A DNA stretch of 64,000 nt. Origin: Galeruca laticollis. Its lineage: Eukaryota > Arthropoda > Insecta > Coleoptera > Chrysomelidae. Below are positions 53,870 through 64,000 of this stretch, in pieces; positions within the stretch are counted from its first letter, which is position 1, and each line of letters starts with the position of its first letter. Position numbers and translations under genes: made by a program. Under the pieces are notes generated by a model. That model was given only the letters and a program-made list of their open reading frames with translations. It searched no databases and was not told the origin of the DNA. The stretch lies in the NCBI GenBank assembly GCA_963921935.1, contig OY998175.1, forward strand, positions 205,856,655 to 205,920,654, given 5' to 3'.

Positions 53870-53872
<3 letters not shown>

Positions 53873-55438
53873 CTGTTATTTTAATTTTACTATTAATTAT
53901 TAACAACAGTATATTTAGATAACAATATAGCTACTGTTTTATTATTAGTTTAGATTTTTATTCCTTTTAGCTTAATGTTAGAAAGAGTAGAAATTTTATT
54001 ATTTAAAATTTTATATTTAAATCTTGAAAAACTATTATTCATTTATTAAATTTCCCTAGCCAGCTCAAATATTAAATCAAAAGTTGAATCGAGAAAAGGT
54101 AACAATATTGAACTTCCCTCGTAAATGCATAGAGACATCTCGTACTCACGTAGGTTATTTCCTTTACTGTGGATATGTGTTGAAATGACATCTATTGGTG
54201 AAATCAACAAACAGAAATAAAATATAACACAATATAAAATTTTATTAACAAAAGAGAATAGTCAGAGAACTTGGAGAATGATATAAACAATATAAAAAAA
54301 CAGAACGATATAAGTTATGAAAAGACATTGATAAATAGAAATTTCTTTAAAAAATAGTGGGCGCACATAAACGAACATAATTTTGTTACGTTTCGCTATG
54401 TCGAACGATCATATACGTTTGGGTTCATGGTTCTTAAATATTTACAACACAAGAACGGAGCTTATTTCACAGCTGATTCGCTTATCAAAAGTCTAACAAC
54501 ACACGATTGTAATGTTTATATTTGAAATGGTTCGTTTCTTTTAAAATAATTGCACTTATTCAAGTTAAAAGTTCATGTGAATAAATAGAAATGACTGTTC
54601 AAAAACTTGTGAAAAAATGGAGTTTGCCAAAATGGCTTCTCCAAATTTTTGTGATTTATTTATCACCTGATATGAGACAATCCTTGGAGTGTCTTTTTCG
54701 CAGCACATTGAAAAGGTACGTACGATTTAGTATTTAAAAAAAATTACTCACATTTGATAATTTTCTAGCATTATCGACGGTATCGATCAGAGCACACGCT
54801 CCCAGCATCACAGAGCGTCCAGGTCCCAAAATTGACTTTTTTCTTCTGACGTGGATTCTACGTCGATCAAAAAAATAATGCCTTTTTAGAACTTGTCACT
54901 CCTATTTATAATATTGGTTTATTTCATAGCCAACTTTATGTAAAAATGACATTTCTAGAAGAATGATGGTTTTTCATTGAGAATGTGTAGAACCATTATT
55001 TTTGCCATGTTCTGCATAAAATTCTCATTTTAATGATGTCCCATTCATCATGTTTCTTTCCACTAATTTTCCCGCACTGAAAATTTCGATTTTCCGAATT
55101 TCCGCGTCACTAACTTATTATTTCCACACAACACTTTACATTTTTACAAATACCTTTCTTAACTAATATTATTGTGTTTTGATACATCGATTTACATTAA
55201 TTTTTCTTAGGAAACATTAACCTCATAATACCTATACTAAATACAAAAATATCATACAGCTATATACGAGTATTTGCAAATATTGCATTTATTCTTACAA
55301 ATCCTGTTTAATTTGCAATATAAGCTGGATTGTTACTATTGTTACATACATGTTTCATTAAAATAAATATGATTCTCCTTTAGATTTTATAAATACTTTA
55401 CAAATAAACAGAGTAATGTTTGCAGTTAAGAGTTTCCT
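53870..55438. other. No recognised gene; one possible small exon
   Basis: Mostly AT-rich and unfamiliar. An ATG at 54591 opens a 41-codon frame (MTVQKLVKKWSLPKWLLQIF first) that reaches AAAAG|GTACGT at 54715, a good donor. The opening resembles the start of a SAM domain, common in repeated insect genes, but nothing downstream supports a gene. Confidence 0.3.
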
Positions 55439-56422
55439 ATCATACACTTTATATTTGAACAGATTCATACACTGTTGGTGTGTATTGTCATTGAAATGAA
55501 ATTTTTGAAATTGTGTTTACAATATACATCATAATAATAAATTGTAACAGCTAGTATATCGTTGTTCTTCGTCTACTGAGTGTTTCTTTCCCCAATAGAT
55601 ATGTTGTATCTTGATACAGGATAGGATTCTATGCATATCGTTCTTTGTCGCTACGATAATACTCATTTATTTAAATTTATTGGAGCTTTATCTTTATTTT
55701 CCTTAGTGCAAATTCTATTTGTCTTTTGAAATTATCTAAATATTCAAAACCTTTTCCAAACTCAACTTTTCATACAGGGTAGAGTGTTTCTAAATTAATT
55801 CAGAATATACAATTCAATTGAAAGTTATCTAACTTTCTTAAAATTTTTGGGATTATATCTTTTAAGGTCTATCAAAATAGTTCAATATATATTCATTTAT
55901 GTAATTGTCTTGGGATAGGTTCATCAATATACTACTAATTTTCTGTCATTCTTGACGTTTCGCCTTAATTATTAGGCTTTATCAAAAGATTTCAATTTCA
56001 TTCAGCAATAAAAATTTACATTGGATAGCACTGACAAACAATTTACATTGAAAATAGCACACAAAAGTAAGGGTACATATGAATATAAAAGAGTTCGTAC
56101 CTTGACAACCGTCTTCTTTGATCGATCATCAATGAGTGGTTCAAGTATTTGACTTTTTTTGATTTTTTATTGTTTTCTCTGATAACAGCTAATTAGAGTT
56201 TGATTTAATTTTATACACTGTGTCTTGGCATTGTTTGAGTATTGTCGATATACAGGGTGTCCGATAATATAAACAGAGGCATATTAACTTTTTTTTGTTG
56301 GCTTATTATGCACAAATTATGAGGCTGCATGTAAAAGGTTATGGTAAATTTTACTCAAATTCTCTACGACTTTCTTGTCATTTAGTGCTTCGGGTTCATT
56401 CTTGATGGCAATAATTTCTTTG

Positions 56423-56426
<4 letters not shown>
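55439..56426 (-). mobile_element. Penelope-like element tail, copy 2 (inverted)
   Basis: Reverse complement of 51643-52628. I saw only isolated differences when reading them side by side, for example AACATAATT versus AACACAATT. It has the same short coding start near 56420 and the same hammerhead-like motif (55948-55990, minus strand). Unlike copy 1 it is separated from module A by a simple 38 bp (TA)n without the palindrome, and no (TA)n lies at its 55439 end. Confidence 0.6.
55948..55990 (-). ncRNA. Hammerhead-like motif, copy 2
   Basis: Identical to 52079-52120 on the opposite strand; see that entry. Confidence 0.4.

Positions 56427-56464
<38 letters not shown>
56427..56464. repeat. (TA)n microsatellite
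   Basis: Corresponds to the position occupied by (TA)n-palindrome-(TA)n in the other copy (51007-51642). Confidence 0.95.
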
Positions 56465-56467
<3 letters not shown>

Positions 56468-56736
56468 ATATACGAAAAAACGCTTATGTTTAAGTAATGT
56501 TACGCAATGTCAAACATCAGATTACGATTTCCGTATTTCCATGAGAACGACGCTACGTTGCGTTTTTATAAAATAAACACATTAAGTAACACAAATATTA
56601 TGTTACAGAAAAATAATGATTTCTGCACTTTCATGGGAGCGACGCTACATCGAATTCTCCATGAAAATAAACGCTGACGTTGATTTAACAAATTCTATAA
56701 ATTCTTTGACTTTATGTAAAATAGTTAGTTACAATT
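56464..56736 (-). repeat. Module A, inverted copy
   Basis: Reverse complement of 50737-51006 with a few substitutions (for example GACGCTACG versus GATGCTACG). Similarity ends near 56736. Confidence 0.85.
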
Positions 56737-56831
56737 ATAATTTCAACCTATTACTTCTTTTTTATATAACATAAAACTGTGTAACTCAATAAAAATTGTT
56801 TTTAAAAAGTTTAACGCGAATTTGTGAATAT

Positions 56832-56834
<3 letters not shown>

Positions 56835-56883
<49 letters not shown>

Positions 56884-56886
56884 TAT
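56835..56886. repeat. (TA)n microsatellite
   Basis: TA tract beginning in ATAACATATATA, with one CA interruption. The neighbouring minus-strand frame is repeat translation. Confidence 0.95.
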
Positions 56887-57504
56887 TACACCAATACCTT
56901 ATTAAGGAATGATTGGAATAAGCTATCGTAAATTTATTTTGATCACGGATGGTGAATAAAAAAAACAAATAATATTGATATACAATAATTGAAAAAATAT
57001 TTTAATTATTTTTATTTAATTTGATATTTGCATGTTAAGAATGTTAGTAACGCCACTGATAATTATTAACTCATGCGCTTTGAACACATACTTGCCGGAT
57101 ATCATGTCAGCGTCTGCGCAGGATTGTACGCTCGATACACTTCCAGCTGATGTACTTTTAGTTGCGAAATGTATCACTCACGGTCAATGACACATAAAAG
57201 CCATATACAAATTTAGAAATACACATAAAGTAGAAAACTTCAAAATACGATTCAGCAATATAACCCAATTACATATATGTATTCAAATGTGAGAGATGAA
57301 AGTGGAAATAGTGATAATTATGTATACAAGCATTAATACAAATAATGGATGATGAAATGATCTTATACATTAAATGGAAAATAATAATACAATGAAAAAG
57401 TTTACAAGTGAAATTCTCTTTAATATAGATTAAAGTTCTTAGTAAAGTTATTTAACATATTTTTATGTTGCAATTGAAAAGCTTATGACAGGAGTTACAT
57501 TTCA
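56887..57504. other. No recognised feature
   Basis: AT-rich with a more balanced patch at 57060-57190. No motif-bearing frame. Confidence 0.5.
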
Positions 57505-57765
57505 TTTTATGCCTACCTGATGTTTAGTAGTTATTTTTGGCTAGACCAAGAAGTAACCTAACTTGTGATTGGCTTAATATATGTTTATAGAAAAAAGAAG
57601 AAGATGTGATATTACAAATATTGAAGCTTAGATATCATTTTTCCAATTGTATTATATCGTGGAATTAACTAGAGACCTTGAGTTTCATTTAAAAACACTA
57701 ATATGAGCATATTCCACGAAGTAAGGGTCGAGACAGTCAATTTCAATAATATTTAGAGTTTACAG
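57505..57765. repeat. Second copy of the 42.0-42.4 kb repeat and gene end
   Basis: 57505-57650 is the reverse complement of 42015-42200 with deletions. 57667-57757 matches 42275-42362 in direct orientation (TTGAGTTTCATTTAAAA, TTCCACGAAGTAAGGGTCG), which is the 3' end of the uncharacterised gene family at 42290-43610. Confidence 0.7.
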
Positions 57766-57866
57766 ATAGAATATGACAAGTAAATATTTGAATTTTAATA
57801 ACTCACTGTGAAGAATTCTCATAAATTCTGAACATACTGCCCGGCTTCGAACAAACAAGAGAATTA

Positions 57867-59179
57867 CAGTATCCGCCAAAATAAACAGTACCGAAAATAA
57901 AAATTAAAATTAATTTTTAATTTCTGTAATGTAAGTGTTCAAAATGTTCACCATTTCGACGCAAACAAGCTTCATATCGATTTTGTCAGTCAATAAACAT
58001 ATTTATGAAAAGTGGTTGATGTAACTGCCGAAAAATATTTTGTAATCTTTCCCGTAGTTCGGCAATATTCGCTGGCGGATTTTCCGAGTGAAATTTTTTG
58101 TCCTTCATTATGCCCCAAATTTATGCGTCAGGTGGCGTCAGATCAGGTGAATGAGAAGAATATTTGAAGTCTGTTCCCCGAGAAATTATTCTATTATCGA
58201 AATGCTGACGGAGTAAGTCTAAGTTGCGCACAGCTGTGTGGCTCGTTGCACCATCTTGTTGGAATCATTGTGTGCGAAACTGTAGATTTCGTGCACGGCA
58301 AAAGTTATTCAGATCTCTCACAAAAGGTATAATAACTTTCTCTCTATAACGCTCTTGGTTGACAGTAAGTGGATTCTGATTATGATCTTCAACGAAATAA
58401 GGACCAATCATTCCATGACCAGATACCGCGCACCAAACGGAACTCGAAGACTGTGGAGTGGTTTCTCTACAATGACATCAGGACGTTCAAATCCAAGGAA
58501 TCTGGTTGTTTGTCGATTAATATAGCCGCTAAGATGAACGTGACTCTCGTCTGAAAGCCATATGTTTTTCAAAAATTCGGGATCTTCGTAAATTAAACTC
58601 AACATGCGACCTCAGTAAATTTCTCTTGCACGTTTGTCCGCAGCATTTAGTCGTTGTCCAACTTGAATACGGTATGGATAACCACCAATTGATTTATACC
58701 TGCGACGTGAAGACGTTCCACTAATGTTGAGTTTACATGCAGTTCTTACAAGACTTCTATGAGGTGATTGCACAACTTGGTTAATAACACGTCCTTCATT
58801 TTCGTTAGTGCATACTGTTTTTCGACGACCTGAAGAACCTTTACGTTGACACAATACACTACCAGTGCGACGAAATTTTTCAACAACAGCTAACATCACA
58901 CTTTTACTAGGAGTTGCTTTATTAAATTTGTGTTGATATTTTATTGACACCTGTTCTAAGCTTGGACCATCATTACGACCTTTTCGGTATGAACGAAAAT
59001 AATGCTCTACCAAAAAAACTTCTTCTTCCGTTGTTAGAACCTTTTTTAAATCAAATTTAACTGCAGCGTACTATTAATATATCCACTAATGACAATTAAG
59101 TCAAATATGACAAATCCATATTACATAAACAACTCCACAGCACTCTCTGTTTCGGTACTGTTTATTTTGGCGGATACCG
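57867..59179 (-). mobile_element. Complete mariner-type (DD41D) element, 30 bp terminal repeats, TA duplication
   Basis: The 57867-57896 and 59150-59179 ends are inverted repeats with one mismatch (left CAGTATCCGCC, right, minus strand, CGGTATCCGCC, both continuing AAAATAAACAGTACCGAAA). TA flanks both sides (57865-57866, 59180-59181). The 1313 bp length is normal for a mariner-type element. The transposase is on the minus strand. The intact ends could still be recognised by an active relative. Confidence 0.92.
57940..59060 (-). pseudogene. DD41D mariner-type transposase, decayed
   Basis: The N-terminal frame (59013-58612) has VEHYFRSYRKGRNDGPSLEQ, then VEKFRRTGSVLCQRKGSSGR and RSLVRTACKLNIS, a pair of helix-turn-helix regions with a linker. 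The catalytic part shows LKNIWLSDESHVHLSGYINR (first Asp), then FQQDGATSHTAVRNL (second Asp, near 58250) and SPDLTPPDA (third Asp, near 58125). I count 41 residues between the second and third Asp, the DD41D (rosa/Visitor-like) spacing. The C terminus ends in DMKLVCVEMVNILNTY near 57950. Stops and a frame break near 58610 and later make it inactive, and the ATG near 59013 is probably not the original start. Confidence 0.82.
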
Positions 59180-59181
59180 TA

Positions 59182-59580
59182 TTTCAAATTAATATTGGAA
59201 CGTCACTGCATTCACCAATTTCAAAGGTTAATAAAAATGACAATGACTACCTGTGACCATGGGATATCTGTGATTCACATTTACAGAAATAAAATTTTAA
59301 AATGATTAATAATATTAATAATATAAAGGTTACGACCCTTTGTCTTATTTTAACTGATAAATAAAACAGAAAAACAATTGGTACGCGCACTGAGTGCAAA
59401 AAATACCCTAGCTATAGCTAACATTATAAAGGATTTTAGTTTCGCTGATGCATGAGACCAAAATGAATATTTAGAAATGGTTGGGAACGCCAATGTGTAA
59501 AACCGAACTGAATTGTTGTTAAAATGATCAAGAGACACTGATGTTGTGATTATGTTCAATTGAGTTTTAGTCTCGATCAT
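59182..59580. other. No recognised gene
   Basis: Flank between the mariner-type element and the BEL/Pao fragment. It may contain the 3' end (LTR) of the BEL/Pao copy, but no LTR pair is visible. Confidence 0.4.
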
Positions 59581-60921
59581 ATGGGAGAGGGGATATTTTT
59601 ATTATGGGTCGAATGTAGATACCATCTTTGGTTTTAATTTTTACCGATCTGACATTTTCATCTTTTCCGACAAATGTTTGTATAACACGAACTAGTGGCC
59701 AGCTCAGTGGTGGAGTTTCTTGGTCAAGAACTAGGACAAGATCACCCTCCCTGATATTAGATTTTGTTTTTTTTCATTTAAGACGATTTTGAAAACGATG
59801 TAGGTAAGCTATTTTCCATTGCTTCCAAAAACTTTGCTGGACCTTAGTACATTGTTGCCAAAATGATAATCTGTTTGTGGAAATTTCTGATACAATTGGC
59901 TCCGGATGAGCCGTTAATGGAGACCCGATTAGAAAATGACCAGGTGTTAGTGGATTTAGATCAGTTGGGTCATTAGACAAAGAATATAATGGACGTGAGT
60001 TCAAGATTGCTTCAATTTGAGCGAGAATGGTTGACATTTGCTCGAAAGTTAAAGTAGCATTGCCTACGAGGCGGACTAAATGGTATTTGGCACTTTTGGT
60101 GGCGGCTTCCCAAACGCCACCCCAGTGAGGAGCACGTGGTGGGATATTTTGCCATTGAGATTCGGTAGCTGAAAGATAATCTTTGATGGAGTTGAGATTT
60201 GTTTGGTTAGACAGAAAATCATGAACTTCTTTGAGCTCATTTTTTGCTCCTAAGAAATTGGTTGCGTTATCGCTGTATATGACTGAGGGACATCCACGAC
60301 GAGCTATAAAACGTTTTAGGGCTGCTAAAAAAGCTTCTGTGGATAGATCTGACACTAATTCGAGATGGACTGCTTTAGTTACCATGCATACAAACAGAGA
60401 TAGATAACATTTTGTGATAGGTGCTTTTCGAAGAGTCGAAGACTTGATGGTAGAAGCAATGGATGTTTTTAAGAATAAGGTATGGGTGCATTAGACAACC
60501 GACCACCCACCCTTAAAAGTTTCTCTTGATCTAAGAATGGCTTTAACGATAGTAAATGTTTGTGTTTTAAAGTCTTTTGATTTTTCATAAGTTGAATTTC
60601 ATTTGAGAAGTATTGCGATTGTATATTTTTAATGACTAAATTATGAGCGTTGCTCACTTCTTAAGGGGATAGATTTTCTGTGAATTTACTAAAACATTTT
60701 TCTGAGAGAAGGTTGTTTTTATGACTCACTTCAAATTTGACATTGTTCATGAATCTCACTCTTTGTAGCTTCAGAAAAGATGAACACTTATTAAAGATAG
60801 TTGACCAAAAATTGTCTTCAGGGAGAACGACAGATAAAGATGTTTTCTTAGATTCGGGTAACGAATTAACGAACGAAAAGGTGTCAATAAATTTGGAAAT
60901 AGCAGAATTCACAGATGGGCA
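59581..60921 (-). pseudogene. BEL/Pao retrotransposon pol, integrase region
   Basis: From the right: NFWSTIFNKCSSFLKLQRV (60820-60770), then LLSLKPFLDQEKLLRVGGRL (zinc-binding N-terminal integrase region, with a break near 60480). The integrase core (60385 on) has AVHLELVSDLSTEAFLAALK and SVIYSDNATNFLGAKNEL (catalytic Asp), APHWGGVWEAATKS (Glu is in GVWEAA), then PLTPGHFLIGSPL. The 3' end encodes the DUF5641-like chromodomain-type tail (LVRVIQTFVGKDENVRS, IYIRPIIKISPL, 59700-59590). LVSDLSTEAFL and PLTPGHFLIG are hallmarks of Pao/BEL. The core frame is open for 203 codons. RT and gag are missing, the trace stopping at 60921 against a gypsy fragment. Confidence 0.82.
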
Positions 60922-62207
60922 TTGTTGCTTCAAGAATATTCTTTTGATATTAAATATGTCACAGGGAAGTCAAATATTGTACCAGACTATCTAAGCAGAA
61001 TGGATGGAGAGAATAAGAAGAACTTGCATAAATTAAACATAGGATTAAACATTTTGAGACAAAAAGATGGTATATTTTCACTAGAAGAAATAAAGAAGGA
61101 TCAGTGTAAACTAACAGAAAAGGAGAAGAGGCGATCATCAAATAAAAATGGTATATGTTATAAGATAGTTGGACAGAATGAATTATATCTAACAACAATG
61201 GAATTTGCAAAAAAAGGTATTAAGTGAGATACACAAGCAGTATGGACATACTGGAATGTGAAGAACATGGTTGATTTGGAGAGAGAATTATATTTGCAAA
61301 AAAGATTTTCCAATAGCTAAGGATATAGTACAAACTTGTACTATATGTCAGCTGAGTAAGGAGAAAAACTACTATAATGAAAACTTACCAAAATCTATTC
61401 GATCCGAAAAACCATTGGACTTGGTGTCAGTAGATTTTATGTCGAACCTTATCACAAGCTTCCAGGGCAATGAACACATATTCGTCATTGTAGACTTCTT
61501 CTCTAAATTCATTTATATTAGGCAGGCAGCTAAAACAAATACAAAACAATATGTAATATAATGAATAACTATTTTAATGAAGTAGGCAGGCCAAAAAGAT
61601 GTATATTAGATAATGCCACATATTTCAACAATAAACGTTTTAAAAATTTTATGCAAAATAATGGAGTTATATTAACATTTACAAGTATAAGACATCCAGC
61701 ATCAAACCCAACGGAACGATATATCAAGGAAATAATAAAGTATCTGAGAGTATTGACATCACACGAACACCGAAATTAGGAAAATAAATTAATGGATGTG
61801 GAATATTATATGAATAACATATCAAATACCAGTACACAAGAAATTCCTATACAGATAATGAAGAATATAAAACCTGACAGACCATGGATATTAGAAAAGG
61901 AAAGTCCATATGATGAATTATTAGAAAAAGTTAATGTACAACTTAAAAGAGTTGCTGATCGATACATAAAACGAAGAAATAAAAAAATTAAGACCAACAA
62001 CATTTTTAAGAAGGAGATTAGGTAATAGATAGATCTTTGCAAGTAGCCGATAAAAAATTAAACCAATGTGCTAAGCTGAAACTACCATTTAGTGGACCTT
62101 ATATAGTAGAGAAGGCATATGAGAATAGCTATGTTTTATGGAACCCATATAATAATCAATCGAGAGGGACAATACATGTGCAAAACTTGTATAAATTCAA
62201 CAAGTAG
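60922..62207 (+). pseudogene. Ty3/gypsy pol fragment: RNase H end and integrase
   Basis: Begins inside RNase H (LQEYSFDIKYVTGKSNIVP, DYLSRMDG). The integrase zinc region follows (IVQTCTICQLSKEKNYY), then VSVDFMSNLITSFQ (first Asp), RCILDNATYFNNKRF (second Asp) and HPASNPTERYIKEIIKYL (catalytic Glu). The tail has LEKVNVQLKRVADRYIKRRN, FSGPYIVEKAYENSYVLWNP and a stop at 62205-62207. Several stops (61228, 61559, 61777, 62023) and frame breaks show decay. It meets the BEL/Pao fragment head to head at 60921/60922. Confidence 0.8.
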
Positions 62208-63497
62208 CAGCATTTTAAAAATCATGTCATACATATAATTAGTGTTTGATAATAAGGTATAAGAAATTAATGAAATTGAATTTTTTATAAAATATTATTT
62301 AATTTAACCTATTAGAGTTGATATTAGATATAAATGGAGTTAAAAAGTAAAAATTACATTTTCAAAATATAAAATAAAATCAATCAGACATATAATAATA
62401 TTTTGGAAATGTAATTGGGGGAAACTGAAACCATCTAAAGTTGGTAAGTCCAATTGAAGGTTACATAACTAAAAAAGGATATAGGTAATAAGTTTATTAT
62501 TATGTTTTCGTTAGAGAATATTATAATGATTATTGATTTTGGGACACACTATATAGTATAGAGTAAGTCTAACAATATTTAAAAATGGAAAAGGCAAAGA
62601 TTTAGAAGCAATAGCAAAATTGATATATCAGAATTATCTTTATAAACCTATACAAATAGTTTAAATTTTAATACACTGTTTGCATATAGTGTAAATAATC
62701 TTTGTATCTAAACAAATAAATCCTTAATTTTAATTGGTGAAGTGATAGATAGTAGCCGCGAATAAACATGTGACATTATCTTTACAATGACAAAAAAAAT
62801 GGAAAAACGGGTTGTTGGGGAAGGATGAGATGAAATGGATTCTTTTTGAAAAAAGTTGTGAATTAGAAATGAAAAGTTGAAAACGAGACCAGAACATTAA
62901 TATAGTGGAGAAAACCAACCTGTGAGACATCCTATGTAATTTTAAACCAGAAAGTGGTAAGAAATTTATCATTTTCATTGACTGGAAATTATATCAACTG
63001 CCATATTACTTATTCCTACTGAAGAAAGGAACATTTCATTTTCTACCGAAGTGTATATACTATATGTGTGCAGCTCTGATGTTATTTTGTGACAGGGTCA
63101 GTGCGATAAGTAATTCACTATACACAAATCAATTTGAGAATAATTAAAATAGTATTTATTGGATATTTGAAAATAACATCTAAATCGTTATTAATATTGA
63201 GTTGCAGAGAAATACTGATAATTTTGAGGTGAGCTTTATAAAGTTTAATTTATATCATGACAATTTGCATTTGATATATTAAAATCATTAACACAATTTT
63301 TTTTTAATTTAATGATAAATGTTACATTGAGGGAACCGCTACCTGAGAACAAGAATCTCAACCATAATTATAGCTAGCCGGATAAGAAAAATATAAAACA
63401 TAATAAATAAATATACAAGGAGATTCGTAAAAAAAGGAAAGAGGTAAAATTCAAAATTATACATTAAGACATAGAACATACATTAATAATAATAATA
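62208..63497. other. Gypsy 3' flank, possible LTR start; otherwise nothing recognised
   Basis: A purine run GGGGGAAAC (62416-62425) followed by TGAAACC may mark a polypurine tract and LTR start, but no LTR end or second copy is visible. The minus-strand frame at 62730-62978 is unfamiliar. The rest is AT-rich. Confidence 0.3.
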
Positions 63498-63519
63498 ATA
63501 TATATATATATATATATTT
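63487..63519. repeat. (AAT)n and (TA)n microsatellite at an R1-type LINE 3' end
   Basis: TAATAATAATAATA then TATATATA,  directly beyond the A-rich end of the LINE on the minus strand. Confidence 0.9.
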
Positions 63520-64000
63520 TTTCAATGGAGAGGAAAATCTTACATAAGACACCAGTGATGTTGTTGCTGGTAGTGTCGGATTCTTACCGACTAAAAACCT
63601 CTCCCCGTTTTCTCTGACACGCCACATTGGAACCGCTCTCGCATTACTTCGATGTGGTGGCAGGTATGCTGTTCAGCTCACTGAGTACATCTCGTTTTCC
63701 TTGATCTCGATAATTGTTCTTATTACTTTATATGAACTTTTCCATGTATTTTCACCGTCAACTAAGTCTTTTGAAAACTTTTCAATGGTAAACAAGTTAT
63801 TTCTCTCTTCTTGGTACCCTGCTCTGATCTCTTCCCATCTGGGACAAAGGAACAACGTGTGCTCTATGTCGTCCACGTTCTTACAGTACTGACAGCGATC
63901 AGTGTCCGATTTCTTCCTCTTGTAAAGGAATGACTTGAAGCAACCGTGCCCTGAGATTGCTTGCGTCAGAAAGTAATCGACTTCGCCACAGAATACGTTT
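63520..64000 (-). pseudogene. R1-type LINE, C-terminal domain and 3' UTR (continues beyond window)
   Basis: From the window edge leftward the frame reads TQAISGHGCFKSFLYKRKKS, DRCQYCKNVDDIEHTLF (Cys-x2-Cys...His...Cys cluster) and LCPRWEEIRAGYQEE, then KVIRTIIEIKENEMYS and a stop at 63673. The 3' UTR includes GGTTTTTAGTCGGTAAGAAT and ends in TCCTCTCCATTGAAAAAA. This C-terminal Cys-His domain and UTR style are typical of R1-clade LINEs. No lesion is seen in the short stretch available. Confidence 0.72.

Noticed and set aside
1..64000. Host gene, operon or defence system
   Set aside because: Every motif-bearing frame I could identify belongs to a transposable-element family or a probably mobile repeated family; nothing supports a single-copy host gene.

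Overview
This is a repeat-dense stretch of an arthropod nuclear genome. It is most likely an insect, and a beetle is plausible but unproven. The evidence is the AT-rich base composition, the spliced-looking transposase and recombinase genes, and the element families present: piggyBac, Crypton-type tyrosine recombinase, DD41D and DD82E Tc1/mariner relatives, Penelope-like elements, RTE, I, R1/LOA and CR1/Jockey-like LINEs, Ty3/gypsy and BEL/Pao. I found no convincing single-copy host gene, no rRNA or tRNA, no CRISPR array and no operon. Nearly every coding region is a decayed transposable-element gene.

Layout. 1-1.3 kb: tail of a pogo-like transposase. 1.3-4.1 kb (-): I-type LINE. 4.5-7.6 kb: end of a gypsy pol gene split by a complete 2.3 kb piggyBac copy (5106-7439). 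8.5-14.1 kb: a second piggyBac copy (8537-14070), itself split by a 3.1 kb LTR-type insertion (9495-12595). 14.4-17.4 kb (-): RTE LINE. 18-24.5 kb: fragments of Penelope-like, unknown-family, R1/LOA-like and RTE-like genes, plus a foldback element. 24.8-40.1 kb (-): a Crypton-like recombinase gene whose exons are separated by a decayed DD82E transposon (in the intron) and by a roughly 5.3 kb LINE (25079-37057). That LINE carries three later insertions: a 936 bp inverted-repeat element, a deleted gypsy element and a solo LTR. 41.6-43.6 kb: a Penelope endonuclease fragment and an uncharacterised repeated gene. 44.5-48.1 kb (-): a second RTE carrying another LINE fragment. 48.1-53.8 kb: a CR1/Jockey-like LINE split by a (TA)n-punctuated block with a 213 bp-arm palindrome and a Penelope-like tail. 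55.4-56.7 kb: a nearly identical inverted copy of that tail. 57.9-59.2 kb: a complete DD41D mariner-type element. 59.6-62.2 kb: BEL/Pao and gypsy pol fragments head to head. 63.5-64 kb (-): R1-type LINE end.

The nesting can be read base by base. In five places the interrupted reading frame resumes in phase once the insert and one copy of a short target duplication are set aside: TCAA at 5102/7440, AAAG at 9491/12596, about 15 bp at 25064/37058, AAGC at 29721/34278 and AGAG at 34398/35626. This gives a relative chronology of at least three layers. Long (TA)n tracts mark many element ends, and inside 50.6-52.7 kb they separate otherwise unrelated modules.
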